Part shown: positions 31,101 through 40,292 of the stretch, in pieces
How the letters are laid out: each line of letters opens with the position of its first letter
How positions within the stretch are numbered: position 1 is the stretch's first letter
From: Nemertoderma westbladi
Lineage: Eukaryota > Xenacoelomorpha > Nemertodermatida > Nemertodermatidae
Assembly: GCA_032718475.1 (NCBI GenBank)
Contig: JAUCBJ010007130.1
Location: 1 to 64,000 of the forward strand
Direction: 5' to 3'
Length of the DNA: 64,000 bases
Translations under genes and position numbers: made by a program
Notes under the pieces: generated by a model
The model's database searches: none
The model's input: the letters and a program-made list of their open reading frames with translations, nothing else
What the model was told of the DNA's origin: nothing

Positions 31101-32394
31101 CACCTTCCGCATGAGATACTTCAGACCTAACGGGTTGACACATTGTTACAGAGGGTGGTGGTATACCCTTTTTTAAGTTTACTAATTTATCGCGTTCTAA
31201 CGTGATACTTTGCTGCACTTCTTGCAACTCTAACTTACTTTCCCTCACCGTTCCTTTTAAATGTTGGACAGTCCCTTCCAACTCTCGGACCTGTTGGGAA
31301 GAGCGTTTCCGATTCTCCTTCATCTCTCCTAGGAGAATATCCATCCCCCGCCGTCTCTCGTCTACCCAATCAACCGCCGAAACGGGATCCGCCAACGTCG
31401 TAGCGGGCAGACGAGGGACAACGGGCGACAAATTTGGAATATTTCGCTCGGGGTCCAGGACCTGAACTGTCTCCTGGGCAGTTCTACGGGGCACAGGTAG
31501 CTTAGTGCTATGCAGAGGGAATTTATAGGTAGCTTCAGGGAGCCCAGGTGTGTCTATTACCGAAGGGGTGATTTCAAGAACAGGCCTACTTATTTCAGGC
31601 TCATCTACTATAGTAGGGAGTCTTTCTATTGTAATTATTTGGTCTGTGGGTTCTGTACTCTCTAAGTTGGTGTTATTTAGTTGCCTTCTAACAGCTGGAG
31701 GCAAATCAGGCAATTTCTGACGGTGGAATGTTCTTTTACGTCTGCTTAGGCGGGATCGATTTCCTCCGCCTTCAGCGTCGGTGGTATCGCCTTCCTCAGA
31801 TGATGTATAACCTTGTCGTTTGGGAGTAGATCGATTCATCATCTGCATATTACTAGCTGTTAACTGTTTATTAAAGTTATCTTGCCTCTCTTGAAGATTT
31901 TCCAACTCTAGTTGGGTTGTCTCTTCAGATGCCCTCCGTTCTGCTTCTGCCACTGCTATCTTTCTTTCCGCTTCTGCCGCTGCCGCTTTCCTTTCCGCTT
32001 CTGCCGCTGCCGCTTTCTTTTCTGCCGCTGCCTCTGCTGCCTTTCTTTCCGCTTCTGCCGCTGCCGCTTTTCCTTCCGCTTCTGCCGCTGCCGCTTTCCC
32101 TTCCGCTTCTGCCGCTGCCACTGCCGCTGCTGCTGTCTTTCTATCTTCTATACGTTTTTTCCTTACTTGCTCTTCCTTTTCTCTAGCGATGCGGAGTTGT
32201 TCATCGAATTTAGCTTGGTTCGCCGCTAACCTATCCACATCAATCGCATCTAACACAAGTTTGGCTCCTTCGCTATTAGGGCTAAGTCCCTCTAGCCTTC
32301 TCCTCAACTCTTCATCTCCCACAAAAACGCTGATAGTCTGACAGATAGATATCAATGGCATCCTTCTTATGCGGTTTCTCTGCCGTCGCTTCAC
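25138..32394 (-). CDS. Gag C-terminal part and Pol polyprotein, element A
   Basis: 2418 codons open without interruption. Order: Ala/Glu/Lys coiled coil (about residues 90-160), Gag region around MKWLPFNEYYKD (about 515), zinc knuckle CYNCLRQGHQRRTC and CAKCGAKHHILLH (about 820), aspartic protease with LLDSGSTGTF (about 960), reverse transcriptase with ASDIEGMFLQV and the catalytic YMDDN (about 1456), A17-like region STYFDPLGFISP (about 1560), RNase H FGDASDMGIG (about 1635), integrase zinc-binding HAGRERVL and CISCRKAF (about 2015-2050), integrase core with GVDLFGP, RSDKGTNFIGA and WWGGSWERLI (2085-2192), then a DUF5641-like tail. This is the BEL/Pao order. The first ~20 codons are out-of-frame sequence: elements B and C show that Gag continues in the same frame, and here one extra base near 32321-32327 shifts it. 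Confidence 0.95.
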   Translation of the reverse strand: MKRRQRNRIRRMPLISICQTISVFVGDEELRRRLEGLSPNSEGAKLVLDAIDVDRLAANQAKFDEQLRIAREKEEQVRKKRIEDRKTAAAAVAAAEAEGKAAAAEAEGKAAAAEAERKAAEAAAEKKAAAAEAERKAAAAEAERKIAVAEAERRASEETTQLELENLQERQDNFNKQLTASNMQMMNRSTPKRQGYTSSEEGDTTDAEGGGNRSRLSRRKRTFHRQKLPDLPPAVRRQLNNTNLESTEPTDQIITIERLPTIVDEPEISRPVLEITPSVIDTPGLPEATYKFPLHSTKLPVPRRTAQETVQVLDPERNIPNLSPVVPRLPATTLADPVSAVDWVDERRRGMDILLGEMKENRKRSSQQVRELEGTVQHLKGTVRESKLELQEVQQSITLERDKLVNLKKGIPPPSVTMCQPVRSEVSHAEGVEPTRIYTASEVETPIVNPIKGNYRPVDSDIPYRPDHNPRNLYTDNSILNSTMAQESFTRQMARTEARQAVKVGEIVKFNGDEMKWLPFNEYYKDNIQNSVLSNGEKLRYLIECLEGSPKLMALKFIGHPDGLRQVWDTLNIRYGNRNNIAGYLYAKLVAPRKFISSGIIEFSDEIQEICRQLDWLGKSHEYQNTMVIRAVASTLPKGGVGTRWDKKVLYMMEQQQRDPTMADLMSFLDGKVKLQLLKLSREKTPENKVSEKPVSRRKVTPVCYTDDGESQTSQGEDSGKDTDRSYYVNKIPKDQVSKFKSRTNDRREQVRKTPPTSPKRIQVRKPEEKASVHNVTQNKVSNIKPKCALCDGTHYLNRCDEFLKKSLTERREVMWDKRLCYNCLRQGHQRRTCFSDIRCAKCGAKHHILLHAEFDRNSPNQVSDSKLHVQFSDVNDTDQSEMEGFYTDEFSDENESCYMINTAVYRALTYEKDTDNDFTLTTSERQPSWKEPSSNVGIREFPVVQVRVHGPKRSYVVNALLDSGSTGTFIDKELAEDIFVGQPKFQTKLNMSGIMQVWKSTITADYYVGALSTPQDELGENSIRSVKMVAIKNFATTQADLYNWDEDESIQHLNIPRFQTDYPGVQILIGQNAHEALETLEKRPAQPQPLQTYAVRTRVGWYFTGPSRRTLRERLPQERVCQVSEWEDDTSEGDDSTEGIPYSSDNDDVHQLFDEENTIDLLKENEAWQNQVNLCQLLYPSEREAYNDELNDVIERHNAKIRDEHAVRFFTQEAVEPNSYDKALSVEEERAKQIQETTTCFLKDQGRYEVGLPFRKKEPKFINNRPLAEKRIAQLHRRLTANSSAKAMYQTQLEKFINKGYAERVPEETPVTERTYYLTHHYVPKPGKPHEVRVVFDGSALYMGQSLNSELLPGPNLLQSLLGILLRLRQYSIAFASDIEGMFLQVKVLDRDRDSLRFLWWPEGDLNQKPVEYWMTIQAFGIISSPSNACSVVRTTAEDNREAFSKEVIDNIKRDIYMDDNLKSLPSVEEAIEVAKGTVECLKRGGFRLTKFTSNSREFLESIPAEDRGAKDLDLIKDDLPETKTLGLKWDTERDILFFQLKQRDNPVRTKRICLSILSTYFDPLGFISPVILIARSLVQQMWLENHSWDDPLKGELLKQWMKWEDSLPAIEDFIISRSYFGHVLPTYSYQLHVFGDASDMGIGIVAYLRVETPDGIKVALVTSKALINNKLKVPRAELKAALYATAIGRNVTEQIDYPLEKTVYWTDALLVLEYITNEVCQFSVFVTNRVAIILSRTTMDQWRHCPGTINPADIASRGATPKELVNTPEWLGGPDFLYREEEEWPPHLTTAEIRQAKGAEKVKPKTRASKSKLFKPAVDLSVLFTSGDDALDQKPTATTREVLEIRDKDWKSGIPDISQGLSPLLQRAIRHYSSWNRLCKAVTYLKRCFHHRYSGTKTNSDDAPSTSARVHVIKDLPKYKIPDRFLKEKISYQEHDETNKQMLRLLQCYEDSDKYFLLLRNPQMRLRDRFSSTMIDGLIRVGGRLTNAPLSFDTKFPILIRNLDIQIKIIVDVHSKLYHAGRERVLSEIRTRYYFYKPRRALNQVLRNCISCRKAFSRPLTQREAELPRERVSFYEPPFTNTGVDLFGPIEVYRARTIVKRWCVIFVCMTCRAIHLDMVNDLSTNSFVLSLRRQIARFGTSNTMRSDKGTNFIGANNEIQAYVKDWNKRQVDDQLRITASSWTFNAADAPWWGGSWERLIRSVKTAFHFIVPCRAYLTDELLRTLMEEIAAYLNERPLMPVSSNPDSLEALTPAHFLLKKPVAMLPRSEITDGDEYCRRTWQLMQLLSRRFADHFEKKYLPTLQLRTKWFAQQENVSSGDMVLIVDPDLPRKRWQTGRIIETYISSDGLVRSVELVVMRRNFKKPGIVFETQQLNRPVGRLCLLERDRELSGNYGRQETLPTTTSLIQPTSRDSPT

Positions 32395-33313
32395 TTTCCA
32401 CTTGGGAAAAAGTAGCGTCTGTCGATTCTCCTTGTGTTGAGCGCTCCTCCAACTGAGCTTTCCACTGAGCTGCTCCTTGAACCTGGCATCTCACTCCTTG
32501 AAGCCAAGTCTTTACGGCAACTTGCAACGATGTGTCTTGTCTTCTTTTAGAAGCCTCCTCAAAGGCGGATAAGATTAGCCTAATTCGCAGAACTCTTTCT
32601 CTAACTTGATAAAGCAGCTGTTCCTGCTCTTGAGGTCCTTGAGGTTGTTTAAATAGTTGTCTTTCTATTCGCTCCATAGAGCTGAAGAATCCCTGTGCGT
32701 ATCCGGCTGCGGACCTCTTCCATACAGCTGGATCGATGGTTTCCTTGGCTACTCCCATCCGGTGTATGTCTTCCCAGGCAGCTTCTGATAAATCAAACGG
32801 GAGTCCGGGTCCGGGGAAGTTCCATTGCGACTCGACAATAGACTTCAGTTCTTCTCTCGTGTACCCCGCATAACTATCTCTAGTTGATCGTTGACTCCTC
32901 GCCCAATCGATCTGGTGTTCTTCCACCGCGATCAATAACCTGGCGAGTACGGCTACAGGAAGGATGAGAAGGGGATCCGTATAAACCGCATCCGTCATCT
33001 CTGCTCCGCGCTCGGGTGTCAGCTCTACAGTATCCTCACTACTGGAGCTGCTGGGCCGCTGAGGAATAAGTTCTTGACTCGCGGGTTGTTGTTGTTCCGC
33101 TGCTTCTTGGTCCCGCTTGACCTGAGCTCGAGTGCCTATGATAGACCTACGATGTTGGACTAGCCTAGGTTCTGTTATTACTACTGGAGGGATGACCTTC
33201 CTCACAGTGGGAGGTGAACTGGATTTACGACCAGACGGTTGTACGTCTCTATCTGAGTCGCAGATAGTTACATCTAATATACTGTCTGACAGGTTCTGCT
33301 TAGTATCAGACAT
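32312..33313 (-). CDS. Gag N-terminal part, element A (cut by a frameshift)
   Basis: 333 codons from ATG 33313 (MSDTKQNLSD). Starts match elements B (42562) and C (59240). Includes a Ser/Thr-rich beginning and a conserved helical region with SQWNFPGPGLPFDLSEAAWE and QPQGPQEQEQ. In B and C the frame runs on through YQRFLGDEELRRR; here it ends QRFCGR after one inserted base in a T-run. Structural protein of the particle (known role of Gag). If both halves are translated, a -1-type shift near the T-run would be needed; mutation is the simpler reading. Confidence 0.9.
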   Translation of the reverse strand: MSDTKQNLSDSILDVTICDSDRDVQPSGRKSSSPPTVRKVIPPVVITEPRLVQHRRSIIGTRAQVKRDQEAAEQQQPASQELIPQRPSSSSSEDTVELTPERGAEMTDAVYTDPLLILPVAVLARLLIAVEEHQIDWARSQRSTRDSYAGYTREELKSIVESQWNFPGPGLPFDLSEAAWEDIHRMGVAKETIDPAVWKRSAAGYAQGFFSSMERIERQLFKQPQGPQEQEQLLYQVRERVLRIRLILSAFEEASKRRQDTSLQVAVKTWLQGVRCQVQGAAQWKAQLEERSTQGESTDATFSQVESEATAEKPHKKDAIDIYLSDYQRFCGR

Positions 33314-35490
33314 GACTATGTATACCGTTGAATGTCTACTGCTATATTACAGTTTGAGCAAGTCTAGTAACTCAGTATTAACTGCTAGCCTAATAATTAA
33401 TTACCGGTACTGCTACTCAATGCAGCGTGGTATATATAATATATTAGAATACCGGTATGCTTATAGTATATATAAGTATTATTACAGACTAGGTTTATCG
33501 CAGAATACCGGTATAATTTTAGCACAAATATATCTAAATATATAATAGGCCTATCAGGAATACCGGTACACAGCTTACAGTTTATAGTGTATATATAAGT
33601 ATAATTATTAACTGAATTAATTACAGAATACCGGTATGCTTTCAGCACAAATATAAATATTATAATAGGCCTATCGTAAATACCGGTATATCAATTATTT
33701 TAGAATAATTGAATTTCTGAACTGTAGGGTTACTTGGTTACTTTAACTTACTTTATTACCGTTATTTAAGCAGTAGTCCAACTGATATTGAGACCTAATT
33801 GTTATATGGTAGGCCTACTATTTATAAATCGTTAGATTTGATTTATAATATATATATACCCGTTTTAATGGGTTTAGTCAATTTTTGAAATAAATGTTAT
33901 TATTTCTGGGGTAATCACTACACAAAGCGGTACGCTTTCAGTGAAGTGTTACGTACAGGACACTAAAACAAATGATTCTAATTTACCTAAGTTACTTAAT
34001 ACTACAAATTACGTACAATTCGGGTGAGATTACAATCTCTAAATAAACACAAAAATTTACAAAAACACAAATACGAATTTTTTAGGGTAATTTTACAAGA
34101 AGTCTACAAACCAGCCTAACAAAGGGTTAGAATTCTGGTTATTACAACGGACAGGGTACTACGGTATTTGAAATAATAAGTAGTAGTAAATACACTACGT
34201 TGTCCAGATAGGAAAATACCACCGCCTGACGACCTATAGCCGTATCGCTATAGGTTCTACGTTATGTATCACGGAGTGTTCCTACCTAGAAGTTAATAGA
34301 GCTAATCGAATGTGCCTATCAACCACTTTACAACACAGATATAATGCCTACACTAATTACTTCGGAAAGTACTGTACACTAAACCCTAAATTAGGTACGA
34401 GTACTTGTACAACAGATAATCAGTAGTTAAATATACTTGAACAGCTAAAAGAACCACGGCATCTGCTGGAGTGACCGATGCACAAAATCACCAGTCTTTA
34501 CCTACGCCGAGCAGCCCGTGTAGTACCGGGGTTAATTTAACTATAGCGGTATGTATAACAAACACAATCACTGTAGGAACAAACTTGGGGAATGAATGTT
34601 GCGAATAATCGCATAAACTCTGAATAATAAATATTACGCTACGCGTACAAACTACTCAAACAAAATACAGACTGAACACTGACAGACTACTATCAAGCCT
34701 AAACAAACTACGGTATATGCAGACTCCGAAATGATTAGGGAGTATGCGCTCTAACCCAGTAGTGCGACTTATTCTTTAGTTGGGGGTTTACCTTACAGCG
34801 TTCGCTGCCCCTACTGCCTAACCGTACTTAATCGGACAGATGATCTACATACGCGGCAATCCGTTCAGACCTAATAACAGCCAGACAACTGTCCAGCCTA
34901 CAAATTATCTAAATAAAATTATACGCTACCCGTACAGACTTACACAAACAAAGTACAGACTAAACGATGGCAGACTACTCTCAAGCCTAAATAAACTACA
35001 GGACATGCAGACTCCGAAATGATTAGGGAGTACGTGCTCTAACCCAGTAGTGCGACTTATTCTTTAGTTGGGGGTTTACCTTACAGCGTTCGCTGCCCCT
35101 ACTTCCTAATCGTACTTAATCGGACAGGTGATCTACACACACTGCAATTCGTTCGGACCTAACAGCAATCAGACAACAGCTCAGCCTACAAATCGTCTGT
35201 ACAATCTGATCAGGTTTACACGCCTTCTGTTCAATACTGTCCTACAAATAAATAAAACTTGACAGAAATAAGTAAACCATATAAAGGAATAAGGGGTGAT
35301 CAATCCCTAATCCCCTAAACAGCCTACCGGTATACAACAATCAAATCGAATAATACTAGTGTACTTATATGGAAGTACCGGTTAGGACAGTTAGGCCTAC
35401 TGACCTACAGAATGTACCGGTTCAGGTTTACCGGTTGACCGGTACTTTCAACTTTATTGCTTACTGCAATAAAGAAGCTATATCCTTTAG
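33314..35490 (-). other. Leader of element A with two sets of tandem repeats
   Basis: 2.2 kb without long frames. 34618-35200 is two copies of a ~288-bp block (marked by AACCCAGTAGTGCGACTTAT at 34753 and 35041). 33420-33700 contains about two copies of a ~120-bp block built of ACCGGTA palindromes, TATATATAAGTAT and ATAGGCCTATC. Both sets also occur in B and C. No TGG-starting tRNA primer-binding site is seen next to the LTR; the first bases are CTAAAGGATATAGC. Confidence 0.8.
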
Positions 35491-36692
35491 TGTTCGCGCT
35501 TTCAGACCTTTGGCAGTTTAACCCGCCAAATTAAGATGTCTTCTAGATATTAAATCGTTTTTAGTCTATGACAAGTATTTGATTCACTACACTAGTCGAA
35601 ACCAATCTGTGCGCGACCATTCACCCGCTGGATATTCCCGGGAGATTGGGTTCGACGGTTTAATTTTATTGCTATGTAAGCCTAATGTATTATTCGACTG
35701 ACAGTATTATATAATCTCTGACAATATTATTCACCTTCGGGAATATTAACAGTTCCTTTAGGACGTGGCGCTTTATCTATATAAACAGAGTTATGACTTA
35801 AACTACTCACAACGATATGGCTTAATTATAATTCACATATATGGCGCATTCTTTAGGAATTGCTTCTTTAACAGACTCACTCATACACAATGCTGCACAA
35901 TACTGCACACTAATCTGCCAATCTTCACTGATTTTAGTCACATATAAAAGGAACACAGGCTGACTCATGTAGGGTCTATCAAATAACATTAGATTCACTT
36001 CAAACCACTTTAACATAAGTCACAATCGTTATTGGTAACCTTTCTCTCTTACCTTCGGTATATCAAGAATATTGGGTTTCGGGGTTATTTATCGTTATTC
36101 CAAATATAATAATTCATCAACCATATTATGAAGAACTGACAGTAAATAGCAGTATAAAACAACAACTGAACACTGATTGTTATGAGTTTGCAATGTTTCA
36201 GCAGTCAGGATGTATGATCAGTTATCAAGTAGTCGTTAGCTAAAGGATATATGTCCTTATAATTAAACCTACTAGTGTAAGACTAAAAACTGAAACACGG
36301 AGGTGCCAAAAGCCGGTTCTTAGGCTCTGGGCAAAAACATAACACTGCACTACTGAGTTTCTGTATATACCTCCAACACAGAGACAACAAACGCTCTGAT
36401 TGGTCAACCTGAACAACGAGAGAACAAAGAAACAAAGAAACGTCGACGTGGCAATATCAGCTGCTAGCCGTCGTCATGGTAGCGACACTGTTTTCAAGAG
36501 TATCGAGCTTTTACGTCACAGAATTACGGATTATGTCCTCTAAAGTACAAATACAGAAGAAATAGCTTTTATGTCCGCTAAAACACCAGTACAGCAAGGA
36601 CACGGCCTTTTTATGCCTGGTAAACCAACTACAGAGTATTTTACGGGAAAAATAAGGAAAAATAACCGGACAATTCAGCAAAAGCTTTTACA
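35491..36692 (-). repeat. Element A 5' LTR
   Basis: 1202 bp, the pair of 19740-20941. As the 5' LTR of a minus-strand element it should hold the promoter; no promoter motif was assigned with confidence. Confidence 0.96.
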
Positions 36693-36697
36693 GTCGA
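36693..36697. repeat. Target-site duplication of element A, right copy
   Basis: GTCGA, identical to 19735-19739. Confidence 0.9.
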
Positions 36698-37300
36698 CGA
36701 TCAACAAATACGGCATACAAATTATTCATAGATCAAATTGATGAAACAAACACAGTAGCAAGTTACAAATGGTGCTTAGAGTTTCACACTGATGTAGATA
36801 TCATTTTGTGGAACAATTTTTTCATTTCCTCATTCTTTTCATTTTTTTAAATGGCCAAAACAGACTCACGGGAAGTGAAAATGTGGTCCTTTCAATTCAA
36901 GTTACTGCACCATACAGTGGGTTACCCACAAATATTGTACATTGTTATTTAAAATAGGAATTTCATCATCCAATTTTGTAAAACACTCGAGGAAACTTAT
37001 TTACATCTTTTCTGGGAGTGTGAAACTGTGACAAAATTAATTAATTGATGAATTTAAATTGTGCTGGTTAAAATCACAAAACAGTCATTCATTCTCACAA
37101 AGCTTTCAATGTTGTTTGGGTACCACACAAAAGTGCCGTCAATCGTTAATTGCGTCCTATACAGTTACTAAGATACTATATATTTACTGCGAAAAATTCC
37201 AACATACTCAGTCTCTACAAATATCTGTTTTTCTACAGTTCTTTCTGCAGTTCAGGAATCAAAACTTTGCATTTTTGAGGAAAAATGGATTAATTTTTAA
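36698..37300 (+). pseudogene. Decayed L1/Tx1-like LINE, right part (after element A)
   Basis: Continuation of 19110-19739. A frame near 36985-37030 reads ETYLHLFWECETV, the H-x4-C half of the zinc finger at the C-terminus of many LINE reverse transcriptases. Many stops. End approximate; 37301-37523 shows nothing recognisable. Confidence 0.6.
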
Positions 37301-37523
37301 GATAAAATGTGGGATTCCGAGTCCTAATAATAGTGCATTTTAATATAATATGGTGATCTACTTTTGTCATTATGTTATCTTACCTGCGCTACTTAAGCAT
37401 CTAATACTGTGTAGCTAATAATAACCTATGATGTAGGGGCTTACTATAGGAAACCAGGTTTTTTATCATATCAATAAGGCGCTGCTGTAGGTTAACTGTA
37501 TTTAATCACACTACTCTAGTAAT

Positions 37524-38520
37524 ACACCATGACCCGTAATATAGTGTCATTTTCTGATGACACGGACATCCCCCCGCCCCCCCCCCCCCAAATTTTTCTA
37601 CACATCTTTATCATATTGCTTGAAATTTGAAACACAACTACAGTAGTTCAACTCACTCAACTCACAAACTTCTGGTTGTTACCATGAAGCCGGAATTTTC
37701 GATTTCGCCTTTAAATTTTTTTATAAGCGTTTTAAAAAAGTGTCTTTTACGAAATTGCACATCTCCTATCAACGCCATTCTTCACATTAAACTCGCTTCA
37801 TAGATATTATTAAAAACCAAATATGTAACAAGTAACAATATCTGAATTTCGTTGAGAAACAGCTGAGAAATAGGCGTTCAAAGATTGCAAAAATTATCGT
37901 TCGCTGCAAGACATTTATTCTATTTAATAAGTACACGATGTTCTGGAACAATTTGTTTATGTATGATTAGCTACGCAATATAGATATTGTATAGGCATAC
38001 GACCATGGCCTACTATATATACGGCCTAACATGTTATCGATTTGTCTTAAAAAAGAGGCCAGTTTTTTTTACACTATTTTAATATTTTGATATGGGGAGA
38101 GTTCTATAAATTGTCATTTGCTGCAATTTGGTCAACGGACGTAATTGAAGTATCTTCATTAAGCAAGATACTAAGCAAGATACTCAGCTGTTTCTCAACG
38201 AAATTCAGATATTGTTACATATTTGGAATACTAGAACGCAAGCTTTTTAATAATATCTATAAAGCGAGGTTAATATGAAGAATGGCGATGATAGGTGATG
38301 TGCAATTTCGCAAAGACACTTTTTTAAAACGCTTATAAAAAAATGTAAAGGCAAAATCGAAAGTTCCGGCTTCATGTTAACAACCACGGTGGGTGGAACT
38401 ACTGTAGTTGTGTTTCAAATTTCAAGCAATATGATAAAGATGTGTAGAAAAATTTGGGGGGGGGGGGGGGGGGGGTGTCCGCGTCATCAGAAAACGACAC
38501 TATATTACGGGTCATGGTGT
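37524..38520. mobile_element. 1-kb foldback element with about 340-bp inverted arms
   Basis: Left arm 37524-37868 and right arm about 38183-38520 are reverse complements at about 90% by eye, starting ACACCATGACCCGTAATATA at both tips. Each arm holds a homopolymer: a C-rich run at 37569-37589 and an 18-19-base G run near 38456-38475. The ~310-bp middle has no transposase. Flanks share only AAT. Likely a non-autonomous DNA transposon; superfamily not determined. Confidence 0.85.
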
Positions 38521-39125
38521 AATTACATTTTTTTTATGGGAGGTTATTATCTAGAATTCTAGAAGGTAAAATATTGAAAAAAGTCGTACCGGTACAAAAA
38601 GACTCGTATATGGTGATAAGATTACGTCACCACGCATAGATACTGTACTAGGCTATCCATTAACTAATTAACTATCTATTTCGTATTACTTTTTGTGTAA
38701 TTGCTTGTTGTGTAAAAGTTATATCTGTCGATGCGAATTTGAATTTAATTGGTGCAGCTCTGATAAATATTTATGGATTGAAAAAAAAAACTATTTCAAA
38801 CATATTCACACAGTTTCTATACCGGAAGCAATATTTTTTATCCGATAACAAAGTCTAAGGTGGTCGGTCTCCGCGGGCTTTCAGGCGACACCGACCAAGA
38901 TGTCATCTTTATATTCATATGGAGTTAATATTCATATGCGCCACTGCGTATCAAAAAGTGAAAAGGGGATGGGGCAGGGACAGGTTGATTTTCGTTTAAA
39001 GGGTCTAGGGCTAGGCTGGACCAGGGTACATCTCAGCCATGCATCCTTAAATGGTCGCTTTATATGAGTACTTTCTCTTAGAATGTAGAAGCACGAGGGA
39101 CGACACTCGAAATAAAGACTCTACT
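38521..39125. other. Spacer left of element B, nothing recognised
   Basis: AT-rich with no frame of note and no recognisable repeat. The last bases CTACT would be the target duplication of B, but its partner lies outside the window. Confidence 0.45.
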
Positions 39126-40292
39126 TGTAAAAGCTTTTGCGTCATTAACCGGTTATTTTCCCTTAAAGTACTCTGTAGTTGGTTTGCCAGGCATAAAAAG
39201 GCCGTGTCCTTGCTGTACTGGTGTTTTGGAGGACATAAAAATCATTTCTTCTGTATTTGTACTGTATTTGTACTTTAGAGGACATAATCCGCAATCTCAT
39301 GACGCGATAAGCTGGATACTCTTGAAAACAGTGTCGCTACCATGACGACGGCTAACAGCTGATATTGCCACGTCAACGTTTCTTTGTTTCTTTGTTCTCT
39401 CGTTGTTCGGTTGACCAATCAGAGCGTTTTTGTCTCTGTGTTGGAGGTGTATACAGAACTCAGTAGTTCAGTGTTATGTTTTTTGCCCAGAGCCTAAGAA
39501 CACCGGCTTTTGGCACCTCCGTGTTTCAGTCTTTAGTCTTACATTAGTAGGCTTAATTATAGAACGTATATCTGTTATCAAACTAGTTACTGAGTTAGTC
39601 ACTCACTTAATAATCATTTATACCTTAACTTTACTGCTTTTACTGTCGGTTATTCATTATATTGGTTGATGAAATATTATATCGGAATACTGATCAATAG
39701 TCAGACACCCCAACTTCTTGATATACTAAAGGTTAGAGAGACCGGTTACAGATAAACGATTGCGACCTATGTTAAGTGGTTTGCAGTGAATCTAATGCTA
39801 TTTCATATGCCCAACATAAATTGTCTGTTGCTCTCTTTATACGTGACCAAATTTAGTGAAGGTCGGCAGATTAGTGTGCAGTATTGTGCAGCATTGTGTA
39901 TGAGTGTAACTGATAACAAAGCATCTCCTAAAGAATGCGCCATATACGTGAATCTATAGCCTTTTCGTTGTGTCTAGTTTAAGTCATAATTCTGTTTACA
40001 TATTTAGAGCGCCACGTCCTAAAGGAACTGTTAATATTTCCCGAAAGTGAATAATATTTGTCAGAGATTATATATTACGATCAGTCGAATAATACAGTAG
40101 GCTTACACCATCAATCATTAAGCTCCGAACTCAGTCTCCCGGGTATATCCAACGGGTGAATGATTGCGCATAGACTGGCTTCGGCTAATGTAGTGTATCA
40201 AATACTCGTCATAGGCTAAAGACTATCTATCATCCAAAAGACATTCTAATTTTGGCAGGTTAAACTGTCAAAGGTCTTCAAAAGCGCAAACA
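39126..40292 (+). repeat. Element B 5' LTR
   Basis: 1167 bp from TGTAAAAGC to GCGCAAACA, clearly alignable in reverse complement with the LTRs of A (e.g. TCTTTGTTTCTTTGTTCTCT and GGACGTGGCGC words) but noticeably diverged, with indels. Confidence 0.9.

Larger units (their letters stand above)
19740..36692 (-). mobile_element. Element A: complete BEL/Pao LTR retrotransposon, 16.95 kb
   Basis: Read on the minus strand the order is: 5' LTR (36692-35491), 2.2-kb leader with tandem repeats, gag-pol (33313-25138, one frameshift), 1.6-kb non-coding spacer, 132-codon acidic frame, large zinc-knuckle frame, short purine-rich tract, 3' LTR (20941-19740). Both LTRs are 1202 bp, start TG and end CA, and by eye differ at one position (about 20209 versus 35960). 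A 5-bp GTCGA duplication flanks the element. Typical BEL/Pao elements are 5-10 kb with nothing but an occasional env after pol, so size and gene content are unusual. It lies inside an old LINE remnant. Confidence 0.96.

Noticed and set aside
31912-32229. Cys/Phe/Arg-rich and Leu/Pro-rich frames opposite the Gag coiled coil
   Set aside because: Antisense shadows of the alanine-rich repeat; similar shadows occur at 43645-43890 and 57754-58146.
32312-32394. Programmed ribosomal frameshift between gag and pol in element A
   Set aside because: B and C have Gag and Pol in one continuous frame at this point, so the shift in A is best explained by one inserted base.
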